Assembly: GCA_025351925.1 (NCBI GenBank)
Contig: JANXVC010000172.1
Coordinates: 1 to 38,558, forward strand
Direction of reading: 5' to 3'
From: Rhodospirillales bacterium
Lineage (GTDB): Bacteria > Pseudomonadota > Alphaproteobacteria > Acetobacterales > Acetobacteraceae
Length of the DNA: 38,558 nt
Shown: positions 25,505 through 35,329 of the stretch, piece by piece
How the letters are laid out: every line of letters starts with the position of its first letter
Position numbering within the stretch: the first letter of the stretch is position 1
Notes under the pieces: model-generated
Databases searched by the model: none
What the model saw: the letters and a program-made list of their open reading frames with translations, nothing else
What the model was told of the DNA's origin: nothing
Program-made: the position numbers and the translations under genes

Positions 25505-26527
25505 TTACCCCGTGGCTCTGCCGGCGTGGATCTGCGCCAGGATCGCGATCTCGTCATAGATGCGCCACTCCCGCAGGATCTTGCCGTCGCGCAGCTCCAT
25601 ATGGCTCGCGCCGAGCACGTTGACCGGCGTGCGCGTCGGCGGTCCATAGGTCGGCACACCGCAATAGCTGCCGCGCAGCAGCCAGATCACCGCGACGCGC
25701 AGCCCGTTCTCCGGCCCGTCCAGCACCGCGATGTCGCGCACCTCGAGCCGCCCATCCGGAAAGGTCGCAAGCAAGTTGATCAGCTCGATCTGGTAGGGGA
25801 CGATGCCCTGCACGCGCTTCATGCGCACGCTGTGGCACACGATGTTGCTGCTGTAGAACTCCGGCACCCGATTGAACATCTTGTCGTTCCAGACCTCGTG
25901 GAACATGGCCGTGATCCTATCGCATTCGGCCTTGTGACGTGCCGGGCGGGAGCCGGAGACGCCCTTGGCATAGGGGTCGGTGATGCGCCCCGCGAAGGCG
26001 CCGCTATCCGATCCCGCCGTCATCGCCGCACCCAGCACCGGACTGGCGCCGGCCAGTTCGGCCGCGACCTGATAGGGGTCGAGTCCCAGGCCCTCCAGCA
26101 CCGCCCACTCGTCGCGCACCAGCCACTCCTCCAGCACCTTGTTGTCCTGCACCAGGCAGTGCGCCACCGTGCGGGACATCCAGTCGCGCCCGGTCGGCGG
26201 GCCATAGGTCCAATAGCCGGTATGCGTGCCGCTTTTGAACACGCGGTGCGAGCTGATGAACCCCTCCGGCCCGCGGCTCTCCCAGATCACGTCCTCCCCG
26301 TGCCCGCCGCCGCCGTTCGGAAAGGCCGCGAACTTCTGCAGCGAGTTCTGGAGGACGTGATCGTAGTCGTACGTCTCGCCGTAGGCCGTGTGGACCTTCA
26401 CCTGCTGCGAATAGTGGTCGCGCAGCCGGCCCAGCCCCCGGTCGATCCAGATCGCGTCGGTCCAACTCAGGATATAGTCGCGCGGGTCGCGATAGGGTGC
26501 ATAGGCGGTTGGGTTCAAATCGATCAT
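25505..26527 (-). CDS. Tandem NTF2/SnoaL-like domain protein
   Basis: A 340-residue protein made of two related cone-shaped NTF2-like domains, roughly 10-150 and 185-335. Internal similarity is visible: THTGYWTYGPPTGRDW...DNKVLEEWLVRDEWAVL in the first half matches SYCGVPTYGPPTRTPV...DGKILREWRIYDEIAIL in the second. SnoaL-like proteins are polyketide cyclases, isomerases or dehydratases, and many are uncharacterised. The ATG at 26527 with CAGGAGCG upstream is preferred over an earlier in-frame codon at 26563. Cytosolic, transcribed alone. Its partner pathway is not evident from the neighbours. Confidence 0.75.
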   Translation of the reverse strand: MIDLNPTAYAPYRDPRDYILSWTDAIWIDRGLGRLRDHYSQQVKVHTAYGETYDYDHVLQNSLQKFAAFPNGGGGHGEDVIWESRGPEGFISSHRVFKSGTHTGYWTYGPPTGRDWMSRTVAHCLVQDNKVLEEWLVRDEWAVLEGLGLDPYQVAAELAGASPVLGAAMTAGSDSGAFAGRITDPYAKGVSGSRPARHKAECDRITAMFHEVWNDKMFNRVPEFYSSNIVCHSVRMKRVQGIVPYQIELINLLATFPDGRLEVRDIAVLDGPENGLRVAVIWLLRGSYCGVPTYGPPTRTPVNVLGASHMELRDGKILREWRIYDEIAILAQIHAGRATG

Positions 26528-26650
26528 TGGACGCTCCTGGGCAGCGCGTTCGAACGCCGCCACTCAGCCAGCCCAGACCCGGCCGTGCAAGGACCGTGAC
26601 CCGCGACGCTCTGGGCGCCGGCGAGCCAGGTCGCCTGACTTGGCGTATGA

Positions 26651-27523
26651 TCAAGGCCTGGCGAAGTTAACCGGCGGTGGAAGCCGGGCCGCGTCGGCCA
26701 ACGCCCAGGCGATGCCGGGTGCGCCCGCTAGGATCGGGCCGCCTGCGGCCGCGCCGTTTGGCAGGAAGGCGTTCACGGCGGCGCCAGCCTCGATCAAGAT
26801 CGCCAAGGCTGCGGCGCAGTCCCAAAGGTTGATGTGCAGCTCGGCGTAGCCGTCCATCCGCCCGGCGGCGACGTCAGCAAGTCCCATTGCGCCCGACCCT
26901 CCGGCGCGCAGCATGACGCCGGCCTCCAGGACGCGGTCGCACAACGCCAGGTAGTCGGCGGCGGCGACGCGGGGGGACCATCCCGCCTCGATGATCGCGC
27001 GATCCAGGCTGTTGGTCGCCGCCACCTTGATGGGTGCGCCGTTCAGTGTGGCGCCCTGGCCGTGGCAGGCGGCAAAGGTCTCGTTCAGGGCGGGCGCCGC
27101 CAGCACGCCGAGCAGGAAGGCGTCGCCCTCGACCAGGCCGACCGAGACGCACCAGCGGGCGGCGCCGCGGGCGTAGTTGCTGGTGCCGTCGATCGGATCC
27201 ACCACCCAGCGCAGGCGGCCGGCGCGGGTGCTGCCGGCCTCCTCGCCCTGGAAGCCGTCCTCGGGGAAGGCTGCCGCTAGGCCGTCCGAAAGGAAGCGTT
27301 CAACGGTGCCATCCGCCTCCGTCAGCCAATCCTGCCGGTCCTTGAGGGTGGCCTGGGCGGCTCCGGGCGGCGGGCGCATCCGCATCGCGAGCGTGGCGGC
27401 CTGCTCCGAGAGCTGCCGTGCCACCGCGAACCGCCGGTCGAGCGCGGTCACGGCCGCAACCTTGGGCGCGGCCACGGCCGCAATCTTGGGCGCGGCCACG
27501 GCCGCAACCTTGAGCGCGGCCAA
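26651..27523 (-). CDS. Inositol monophosphatase-family phosphatase
   Basis: A Mg-dependent sugar- or nucleotide-phosphate phosphatase of the IMPase/CysQ/HisN superfamily. Motifs are in order: GEEAGS (93-98, metal-binding Glu), WVVDPIDGTSNYARG (Asp109 and Asp112), and near the end NLWDCAAALAILIEAGA (metal-binding Asp). The region before residue 25 is a low-complexity Ala/Val/Pro/Lys stretch encoded by a 24-bp tandem repeat. The first possible start is TTG at 27523, but a GTG at 27451 just after the repeat would give a protein of usual family length. The true start is therefore uncertain and I favour the GTG slightly. Substrate not determined; inositol-1-phosphate, fructose-1,6-bisphosphate, PAP or histidinol-phosphate are all possible. 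Confidence 0.85.
   Translation of the reverse strand: MAALKVAAVAAPKIAAVAAPKVAAVTALDRRFAVARQLSEQAATLAMRMRPPPGAAQATLKDRQDWLTEADGTVERFLSDGLAAAFPEDGFQGEEAGSTRAGRLRWVVDPIDGTSNYARGAARWCVSVGLVEGDAFLLGVLAAPALNETFAACHGQGATLNGAPIKVAATNSLDRAIIEAGWSPRVAAADYLALCDRVLEAGVMLRAGGSGAMGLADVAAGRMDGYAELHINLWDCAAALAILIEAGAAVNAFLPNGAAAGGPILAGAPGIAWALADAARLPPPVNFARP
27449..27520. repeat. Three tandem 24-bp repeats at the 5' end of the phosphatase gene
   Basis: Units at 27449-27472, 27473-27496 and 27497-27520 share CACGGCCGCAA-CTTG-GCGCGGC with one or two substitutions each. A degenerate partial fourth unit starts at 27521. Read on the minus strand they code an 8-residue Ala/Val/Pro/Lys repeat (APKVAAVA-like). If translation starts at 27451 the array is instead the leader. 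Confidence 0.85.
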
Positions 27524-27559
27524 GGCTGCGCCCTTGACAGGACGGCATGGGGCGGTTGG

Positions 27560-27829
27560 ATGGCTGGCATGAAGCGCATCGTTGTCCTGCTGGGTATGTT
27601 GGCTGTCACGGGATGCTACAACTATGAACCGTGGGTGGAGACGGATCGCGCGGCGCCGAAATACCAGGCGGATCTTGCGGCATGCCAGGAGACGTCGGTG
27701 GATGCGGTCAACAAGCGTAATGCAAAAAGCGGCCTAGACTGGTTCAGCTCTCCGGTGCGGCGGCCATTCCAAATCCGCGAGGCCATACGGTCCTGTGTCA
27801 AGGCAAAAGGCTATGTCGTGCCTGGGTAG
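27560..27829 (+). CDS. Small lipoprotein
   Basis: An 89-residue protein with a lipoprotein signal: basic start (MKRIV), hydrophobic VLLGMLAV and lipobox VTGC, so it should be lipidated on Cys and held at a membrane. The mature part is short, with two further Cys (AACQE, RSCVK) that could pair, and ends GYVVPG. This layout is common in small alphaproteobacterial lipoproteins of unknown role. Either the ATG at 27560 or that at 27569 may be the start. It is divergent from the phosphatase, and the two share the 36 bp between them as promoter space. Confidence 0.65.
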   Translation: MAGMKRIVVLLGMLAVTGCYNYEPWVETDRAAPKYQADLAACQETSVDAVNKRNAKSGLDWFSSPVRRPFQIREAIRSCVKAKGYVVPG

Positions 27830-27862
27830 CATGAGGCGCGCGGATGGCTAGGGCAAGCCTAT

Positions 27863-28441
27863 CTAAGCGGTCAACACGTCCAGGCGGTACCGCTCTGCGC
27901 GCTGCTGCGTGACGGGCCGGAGCGCCGGGGCGCAGGCCGCGATCATCTCCTCGGCTGCGGCGTCTCCGGTGCAGAAGCCATCGGTCGGGCCGTGCCAGTT
28001 GACCAGGATGATCGCACCGCCGGGAGCGAGCGCCTCCAACGAAAGCTGTGCTGCAGCCTTACGGTCGGCGGCGTCTAGGTAGTACAGCACCTCGGAAAAC
28101 AGGATAAGGTCGAAGACGCCCTTGGGCCAGTTTTGCGGCACGATCAAGCGATCGAATTGGACGTTGGGCCGGTCATGGCATCGCAGCCTGGCCTGCTGCA
28201 GCGCTGCGTCGGCGACATCGACGGCCAGGATCGCGTCGCAGCGTTCGGCTAGACACTGGGTGAGCACGCCGATGCTGCAGCCAACCTCGAAAGCGCTGGT
28301 ATAGCGGCGGTGGGGCAACGCCGCGAGGGTCGCCGCATACTTGTCGCGCTCGTAGTCGCTGGTGGCGAACTTCCAGGGATCCGGGTCATTGGCATAGAGC
28401 CGGTCGAAGTGTGCCGGGGTGACTGGAGGAGGCTCCGCCAT
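27863..28441 (-). CDS. SAM-dependent methyltransferase, NodS-like
   Basis: A 192-residue class I methyltransferase. HFDRLYANDPDPWKFATSDYERDKY near the start is the pattern of the NodS family, whose founder N-methylates chitooligosaccharide Nod factors. The SAM-binding motif I is FEVGCSIGVLTQCLA, followed by ILAVDVADAAL (motif II acidic loop) and DLILFSEVLYYLD (motif IV). A TTG at 28450 would overlap the pckA stop; the ATG at 28441 leaves 5 bp and is preferred. The gene follows pckA on the same strand, so it is probably read through from that promoter. No nod genes are seen, so the acceptor is unknown. Confidence 0.83.
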   Translation of the reverse strand: MAEPPPVTPAHFDRLYANDPDPWKFATSDYERDKYAATLAALPHRRYTSAFEVGCSIGVLTQCLAERCDAILAVDVADAALQQARLRCHDRPNVQFDRLIVPQNWPKGVFDLILFSEVLYYLDAADRKAAAQLSLEALAPGGAIILVNWHGPTDGFCTGDAAAEEMIAACAPALRPVTQQRAERYRLDVLTA

Positions 28442-28446
28442 TGCGA

Positions 28447-30063
<1,617 letters not shown>

Positions 30064-30164
30064 TGGACATGCTCCCTGGAACGGTCCTGCTTTAAGCAGA
30101 ATGTGATCGATTGGTTTCGAGGCTATTAGGCGAGCCGCGTAGCACCGTCCAGCGCCGTTTCGTA

Positions 30165-30884
30165 CTAACTTCTTGCCGCTTTTGTGAGCCGAACCAACGC
30201 GCTCCGGATGTCGGCGGGGTTGGCAACCAGGCCAGACCAAGGGACGCGGAGCACCAACTCGTCGCAGGCGAGGTCGCAGCCATCCACGTCGCAGGCCACC
30301 ATGCGCCAACCAGACCCGTTCGCGCCACGGGCGGCGGCAATCTGGTCGAGCGCGTCGGCGTGGTCGTCGTTGCAGTGGGCCAGAACGCTGGGTTCGGCAG
30401 CGGCGACGGCCTCGACGGCGGCGGGGTCCCAGGCCAGGTCCGCCTGACGGAGCCGGGTGGCGCTGGCGAAACCGCCGATATACAGCCCGGCCTTGGGCAC
30501 GATGCGCCAGAGCTGGAAGTCGCCGAAGCCTGCATAGAAAGCGGCGTAGGGGTGCAGCGCGACCCAGCGCGCCTTCATCAAGGGATCAGGCTCCGGGGCC
30601 GCAAGCCCGGTGATCGTCAAACGGGGTGCGGTCTGCGGATTGGCCTCGGTCTGCGGCCCGGCGACCATGACGGCGCAACGCGGCTCCGTGCGCAGATGGC
30701 GCGTATGCTCGGACAGGCCGGACAGCAGCAGCAGCACGGAGCCGTCAGGGGCGGTGGCCGGGGTCACGAGGGAGGCGAACGGCTGCCCGTCGCCGTTGGT
30801 CGCCAGCGTGCCGGCGCGGGAGGCGCGGAGCAAGGCCCGGGCATCCGGGACCGGAGTGGTTGTGGGCTCGGCTGTCACAGACAT
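30165..30884 (-). CDS. HugZ-like / PNPOx split-barrel protein with C-terminal DUF2470
   Basis: A 239-residue protein. The N-terminal flavin-type split barrel includes RASRAGTLATNGDGQPFASLVTPA and EPRCAVMVAGPQTEAN. The C-terminal part from about residue 165 (VLAHCNDDHADALDQIA) is the DUF2470/HugZ domain that in heme-utilisation proteins contributes heme ligation (His-containing LAHCNDDH). HugZ proteins degrade heme, but many homologues are not tested. The ATG at 30884 gives MSVTAEP with GGGAG upstream; an ATG seven codons earlier is also open. It lies between pckA and chvI, on the pckA strand, and shares a divergent promoter region with chvI. Confidence 0.85.
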   Translation of the reverse strand: MSVTAEPTTTPVPDARALLRASRAGTLATNGDGQPFASLVTPATAPDGSVLLLLSGLSEHTRHLRTEPRCAVMVAGPQTEANPQTAPRLTITGLAAPEPDPLMKARWVALHPYAAFYAGFGDFQLWRIVPKAGLYIGGFASATRLRQADLAWDPAAVEAVAAAEPSVLAHCNDDHADALDQIAAARGANGSGWRMVACDVDGCDLACDELVLRVPWSGLVANPADIRSALVRLTKAARS

Positions 30885-30939
30885 CGGTTTCGTTGCTCCC
30901 TGCATTCCGCCATAGTTCAATCCCACATAGAGTGAATAC

Positions 30940-30962
30940 GCCGGGCGTCCACCATGCCCGGC
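30940..30962 (+). promoter_or_regulatory. Hairpin in the chvI leader
   Basis: GCCGGGC and GCCCGGC form a perfect 7-bp stem with a 9-base loop, 19 bp before the chvI start. It could be an operator dyad or an mRNA hairpin near the ribosome site. There is no T tract, so it is not a standard terminator. Function inferred from position only. Confidence 0.35.
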
Positions 30963-30981
30963 CAGTGAAGGCGACAGGCCC

Positions 30982-31683
30982 ATGAAACAGACGATCGCGC
31001 TGGTTGACGACGACCGCAACATCCTGACCTCGGTTTCGATGACGCTGGAGCAGGAGGGGTTCCTGGTCCGCACCTACACGGACGGCGAGAGCGCCCTGCA
31101 GGGGCTGATCGCAAAACCGGTGGACCTTGCGGTGCTGGATATCAAGATGCCGCGAATGGATGGGATGGAGCTGCTGCAGCGGCTGCGGACCCGGAGCCAG
31201 CTTCCAGTCATCTTCCTGACGAGCAAGGACGAGGAGGTCGATGAGCTGATGGGGCTGCGGCTTGGCGCCGACGACTACATCACGAAGCCGTTCAGCCAGC
31301 GCCTGCTGATCGAGCGTATCCGCGCGCTGCTGCGGCGCAACGAGACCAGCCGTGCGGAGGGGTCCGGCGCCGCGCCGGGCGGGGTGATGGCGCGCGGCAA
31401 CCTGATCCTCGACGAGACGAAGCACCAGTGCACGTGGCACGGCAAGGACATCCAGCTGACGGTGACCGAGTTCCTTCTGGTCAAAGCGCTTGCGGCCCGG
31501 CCGGGCATGGTGAAGTCGCGGGACCAGCTGATCGATGCGGCGTATGGCGAGAACATCTATGTCGATGACCGCACTATCGACAGCCACGTGAAGCGCGTTC
31601 GCAAGAAGTTCCGGAGCACCGACGACAGCTTCGACCATATCGAGACGCTGTATGGCATCGGCTACCGCTACAAGGATCAGTGA
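30982..31683 (+). CDS. chvI: Response regulator ChvI
   Basis: A 233-residue OmpR/PhoB-type regulator. The receiver has the acidic pocket Asp9-Asp10-Asp11 (LVDDDRN), phospho-acceptor Asp53 ([15 protein letters not shown]), Thr81 and Lys103 (DYITKPF). The DNA-binding winged helix begins after residue 130 with [22 protein letters not shown] and ends with [10 protein letters not shown]. The [12 protein letters not shown] stretch and [19 protein letters not shown] are diagnostic for ChvI. In alphaproteobacteria ChvI responds with ChvG to acid and envelope stress and controls exopolysaccharide and central carbon genes. It is the first gene of a run on the plus strand and divergent from hugZ-like/pckA. 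Confidence 0.93.
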   Translation: MKQTIALVDDDRNILTSVSMTLEQEGFLVRTYTDGESALQGLIAKPVDLAVLDIKMPRMDGMELLQRLRTRSQLPVIFLTSKDEEVDELMGLRLGADDYITKPFSQRLLIERIRALLRRNETSRAEGSGAAPGGVMARGNLILDETKHQCTWHGKDIQLTVTEFLLVKALAARPGMVKSRDQLIDAAYGENIYVDDRTIDSHVKRVRKKFRSTDDSFDHIETLYGIGYRYKDQ

Positions 31684-31696
31684 AAGATGGTGAGGG

Positions 31697-33376
31697 ATGC
31701 CTGACAGCGGCGTTCTGCCGGCGGTCTCGACCGCAGGCACGGGTGGCGCGCGCCCCGCCCTTCGGCAGCGTTGGGTCTCGCCATTGCTGCGGCGCATCCT
31801 GTTGGTCAACGCGCTGCCCTTGGCGCTGCTGGTGGCGGCATTGCTTTATTTGGACCAGTACCAGAATGGCTTGCTGGAGGCCGAGGTGCAGGCGCTGCGC
31901 GAGCAGGCGCGCATCTATGCCGGGGCGCTCGGCGAGAGCGCGGTTCGCGAGCAGAGTCCAGAAAATCCGACATTGCAGCCCGATTTGGCTCGGCCGCTGC
32001 TGCGGCGGCTGACTGAGCCGACGCCGAACGCACAGGCGCGGCTCTACGCTCCGGATGGCCAGCTTATTGCGGACAGCCGGGTGCGCGAGGGGGCTGGGGA
32101 TGCGGTCGTGACCGAGCCGCTGCCTCCGGCTGCGGTCCGCAGCCGGACCCTAGGCACGATCGGCGCCGTGTATGACAAGCTGATGTCCCTGCTGCCGCAT
32201 AAGGGCCAAGGCCCGTTCGTCGAGGTCAGCCCGAACGCCGCCGGCATCGACTGGCAGCCGAACGTCAAGGAGGAGCTGCGGATGACCGGCGCCAATCTGG
32301 GGCGCGAGATGCCGCCCTATATCCGCCGGACTCAAGAGGACCGGCTGCTGGTCACCGTGGCGGAGCCTGTGGTCCGCAATCGAAATACGGTTGGCATCGT
32401 GTTGCTGACGCGAGAGGCGCGTGAGGTGGATGATAGCCTCTTGACGGTGCGGATGAGCATTTTGGGGCTGTTTGCCCTGGCACTGGTGCTGACGGTCGCG
32501 CTGTCCTGGTATTTGTCGCTGACGATCGCCCGCCCGATTTTGCGGCTGGCCGGCGCCGCGCATGAGATGCGGGAGGGGCGTGGCCGGTCGGGAACCGTGC
32601 CCTTGACGCTGCTGCGCCGCACCGATGAGGTCGGCGAGCTGGCCCATGCTTTGACGGAGAGTGCGGCGGCGTTGTGGGGCCGCATGGACGCGACCGAGCG
32701 GTTTGCCGCCGATGTCGCGCACGAGATCAAGAACCCACTCAGCAGCATCCGCAGTGCGATCGAAACATTGCGGAGGATCGACAATCCGAATCAGCAGCGT
32801 CGCCTGCTGGCCATCATATCGGAGGACGTGATTCGGCTTGATCGGCTTATCACCGACATCAGCGATGCGAGCCGGGTCGATGCCGAGCTGTCGCGTACTA
32901 AGACCGAGCCGCTTGATGTCGGGTTGCTCCTGGCGACCCTCGCCGAGATCCATGACGCCACGCGTGGCGATACCGAGCCGGTCATCATCCTCGACGCGCC
33001 CGCCGCGCCATTGTTCGTTCAGGCGGTCGAGGGCTATCTCGTGCAGGTGTTGCGCAATCTCATCGGGAATGCGCGCAGCTTTTCCCCGGCGAATGGCAGG
33101 ATTCTTCTACAAGCACGCGAGACCGGCGCGATCGTCGAGATCAGCGTGTCGGATGAGGGGCCCGGCATTCCCAACGGGAAGCTGGAGCATGTGTTCGACC
33201 GGTTTTATTCTGAGCGTCCTGCGGGAGAGCAATTTGGCCAGCATTCTGGCCTAGGGCTATCGATTAGCCGGCAGATCATTGAGGCTTTGAAGGGGCGGAT
33301 CGCGGCGGAAAATCGCATGGATGATGCCGGTCATGTCGTGGGGGCACGGTTTGTTGTGCGGCTGCCGCGTGCCTAG
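31697..33376 (+). CDS. chvG: Sensor histidine kinase ChvG
   Basis: A 559-residue membrane kinase, partner of ChvI. The first transmembrane helix is about residues 32-53 (LLVNALPLALLVAALLYLD). The periplasmic stimulus-sensing domain holds LREQARIYAGALGESAVRE and ends near residue 250. A second helix begins near 253 (MSILGLFALALVLTVALSWY), followed by HAMP. The dimerisation box is FAADVAHEIKNPLSS with phosphoacceptor His342, then the N-box NLIGNARSF, G1 DEGPGIP and GLGLSIS. In known systems the sensor is held off by ExoR in the periplasm; no exoR is in the window. It starts 13 bp after chvI. Confidence 0.92.
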   Translation: MPDSGVLPAVSTAGTGGARPALRQRWVSPLLRRILLVNALPLALLVAALLYLDQYQNGLLEAEVQALREQARIYAGALGESAVREQSPENPTLQPDLARPLLRRLTEPTPNAQARLYAPDGQLIADSRVREGAGDAVVTEPLPPAAVRSRTLGTIGAVYDKLMSLLPHKGQGPFVEVSPNAAGIDWQPNVKEELRMTGANLGREMPPYIRRTQEDRLLVTVAEPVVRNRNTVGIVLLTREAREVDDSLLTVRMSILGLFALALVLTVALSWYLSLTIARPILRLAGAAHEMREGRGRSGTVPLTLLRRTDEVGELAHALTESAAALWGRMDATERFAADVAHEIKNPLSSIRSAIETLRRIDNPNQQRRLLAIISEDVIRLDRLITDISDASRVDAELSRTKTEPLDVGLLLATLAEIHDATRGDTEPVIILDAPAAPLFVQAVEGYLVQVLRNLIGNARSFSPANGRILLQARETGAIVEISVSDEGPGIPNGKLEHVFDRFYSERPAGEQFGQHSGLGLSISRQIIEALKGRIAAENRMDDAGHVVGARFVVRLPRA

Positions 33377-33490
33377 CCAGTTTTCGTCCCAGGTACGACT
33401 CGGCAGCGCTGCCCGACAACGCAAGTACGCCTTTGCTCGAACGATAAGGCGCTTCCATTTGACCGAGATCCAGGCCACACAACGGGCGTT

Positions 33491-33907
33491 ATGCAAATCT
33501 ACGGAAGCTGCGCAGCCCGCGATGACCATGGTGTATTGCTCTTAGGCCCATCGGGTGCGGGAAAGTCTGATCTTTTATTGCGTCTGCTCGACCGCGGGTT
33601 TGCACTTGTTGCGGACGATCAGGTTTGCATTGAGGACGGTATCGCGTGGGCACCCGCTCGTTTGGCCGGTATGATAGAGGTACGCGGGCTTGGTATTATC
33701 CGGATGCCCTATACGAAGCAGGTCCGGCTGGCCTTGGCTGTTCAGCTTGCGAAGCCGCCCCGTATGCCCGTGCCGGCCCAGCACATCGAGACGGCACTCC
33801 CCCTTGTGTTAATTGATCCATCATTATGCTCTGCACCTATTCAGGTAGGTCTTGCGCTGGATTGCGTTCTTCTTCAGGTGACCCAAGTAGCCGGGGCATT
33901 TACATGA
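33491..33907 (+). CDS. hprK: HPr kinase/phosphorylase, short alphaproteobacterial form
   Basis: A 138-residue C-terminal-domain-only version of HprK. Visible are the P-loop GPSGAGKS (19-26) in GVLLLGPSGAGKSDLLLRLLDRG, the acidic pair in LVADDQVCIED (Asp42, Asp43), and the loop GMIEVRGLGIIRMPY. The N-terminal domain of the Firmicutes enzyme is absent, as is normal in this class. It phosphorylates and dephosphorylates HPr on a regulatory Ser. Downstream HPr has a matching Ser59 site. Its stop overlaps the rapZ start (ATGA). The ribosome site is not strong. A 114-bp gap separates it from chvG; nothing else is seen there. Confidence 0.9.
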   Translation: MQIYGSCAARDDHGVLLLGPSGAGKSDLLLRLLDRGFALVADDQVCIEDGIAWAPARLAGMIEVRGLGIIRMPYTKQVRLALAVQLAKPPRMPVPAQHIETALPLVLIDPSLCSAPIQVGLALDCVLLQVTQVAGAFT

Positions 33908-34893
33908 CAGTGCTGCGCATAGTTTTAGTGAGCGGTCTGTCTGGAGCAGGCAAGGCATCAATCTTGCGGGCGTTGGAGGATTTGGGCTATGAGGCGGTGG
34001 ATAATCCGCCCCTGACCATGGTGCCGGATGTCGTGATCCGCAGCGAACGTCCACTCGCGATCGGACTGGACGCGCGTAGCCGCGGTTTCAACCCGGAGCT
34101 TGTTTTGTCCACCCTCGCGACGCTTTGCCAGAATCCGGCATTGCGACCTGAATTGGTTTACGCTTGGGCCGATGAAACGGTCCTGTTAAGGCGCTTCACC
34201 GAAACCCGCCGGCGTCATCCTCTTGCTCCGCAGGGCCGTGTCGTCGATGGAATAGCGGAGGAGTCTGCGCTAACGCAGCTGCTTCGTGAAAACGCCGATT
34301 TGGTTATCGACACCTCCGACCTGCCATTGGCGGAGTTGCGCCGGGTCATTGAGACGCGCTTCCGGCCAGATCTTTCGGCGGGCGCTCAACAGCCCAGTCT
34401 TGCGGTGTCGCTGGTATCGTTCGCCTTCCCAGCCGGCCTGCCTCGTGAGGCAGACATGGTTTTTGATGCACGCTTTCTACGTAACCCGCACTATGATCCC
34501 ATATTGCGTTTCAAAACGGGCCTGGACGAAGCGGTCGCGGCCTACATCGAGGCCGATCCAGATTTCGAAAAATTCATTAACGGCGTGAGAGCCCTGTTGG
34601 CGCTTGTTCTGCCACGGTTTGTGCAAGAGGGAAAGAAATATGCCACAATCGCGATTGGATGCACCGGCGGCCGGCATCGGTCGGTCCGTGTCGTGGAGCT
34701 TTTAGCGAGCAGCCTGCCGATGCAGCCTGCCGGCGAGCGCGGTCAGAGGGAATGGCAGATCACTGTGACGCATCGTGAACTGGAACGGGATGGATCGACG
34801 CAGCCCGCGCAATTTGCGGATTTGATTGACGACGACGCTGACCATCCTGAGAACACGGCGACACCAACTCCACCTTTGATCAGAGAGGCATAA
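33904..34893 (+). CDS. rapZ: RNase adapter / nucleotide-binding protein RapZ
   Basis: A 329-residue P-loop protein. Walker A is GLSGAGKAS (11-19), followed by ILRALEDLGYEAVDNPPL, the RapZ family signature. A Walker B-like region is VLIDTSDLPL-like (LVIDTSDLPL) and the C-terminal domain has KYATIAIGCTGGRHRSV, the conserved CTGGRHRSV motif that in E. coli RapZ binds the GlmZ RNA/glucosamine 6-phosphate. The first hydroxyl after the Walker A Lys is Ala here, with Ser next. In E. coli RapZ tunes glmS; in alphaproteobacteria it sits with hprK and PTS genes, as here. The ATG at 33904 overlaps hprK by 4 bp. Confidence 0.92.
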   Translation: MTVLRIVLVSGLSGAGKASILRALEDLGYEAVDNPPLTMVPDVVIRSERPLAIGLDARSRGFNPELVLSTLATLCQNPALRPELVYAWADETVLLRRFTETRRRHPLAPQGRVVDGIAEESALTQLLRENADLVIDTSDLPLAELRRVIETRFRPDLSAGAQQPSLAVSLVSFAFPAGLPREADMVFDARFLRNPHYDPILRFKTGLDEAVAAYIEADPDFEKFINGVRALLALVLPRFVQEGKKYATIAIGCTGGRHRSVRVVELLASSLPMQPAGERGQREWQITVTHRELERDGSTQPAQFADLIDDDADHPENTATPTPPLIREA

Positions 34894-34902
34894 GGTAACA
34901 AG

Positions 34903-35325
34903 ATGATCGGCCTTGTGCTGGTAACTCACGGACGACTTGCGGACGAGCTTCGTTTGGCAATGGAGCATGTTGTAGGGGCTCAGCGGAATGTGGCTACAAT
35001 ATGCATTGGTCCTGACGACGACATGGAGGACTGTCGGTCCAATATAAGAAATAGTATTGCGCAAGTAGATACCGGCGATGGTGTAGTTTTATTAACAGAT
35101 ATGTTTGGCGGAACACCGAGCAATCTTGCCATTTCTATGATGTGTCGAGAAGGTGTTGAGGTTATATCAGGCGTTAACCTTCCTATGCTAGTGAAACTAG
35201 CAAAGGTCCGTTCAAGTCAGACTCTGGGCGAATGTGTCGATTGTGCACAGGCCGCCGGTCGTAAATACATAGCGGCGGCGTCGCATATTCTGCACTCGTG
35301 CAAAAAGCCCAATACGTGCAACTAG
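34903..35325 (+). CDS. PTS EIIA component, mannose type, regulatory
   Basis: A 140-residue cytosolic EIIA(Man) domain. His9 in LVTHGRLADEL is the phosphorylation site, and LLTDMFGGTPSNLAISMM plus VEVISGVNLPMLVKLA are the family hallmarks. No EIIB, EIIC or EIID is present, so it probably relays phosphate as a signal rather than for sugar uptake. The gene is visibly AT-richer and uses ATA, TTA and other codons rare in its neighbours. The last 30 residues contain four Cys (CVDCAQ, HSCKKPNTCN), which is unusual for the family. It lies 9 bp after rapZ and 4 bp before the HPr gene. Confidence 0.9.
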   Translation: MIGLVLVTHGRLADELRLAMEHVVGAQRNVATICIGPDDDMEDCRSNIRNSIAQVDTGDGVVLLTDMFGGTPSNLAISMMCREGVEVISGVNLPMLVKLAKVRSSQTLGECVDCAQAAGRKYIAAASHILHSCKKPNTCN

Positions 35326-35329
35326 GCTC

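Noticed and set aside
27449-27530. Possible CRISPR-like repeat array
   Set aside because: Units are directly adjacent with no spacers, and in frame with a gene; it is a tandem coding repeat.
30064-30309. Upstream extension of pckA
   Set aside because: The extra 82 codons have no similarity to PckA and lie mostly over the hugZ-like gene; the GTG at 30063 gives a normal length.
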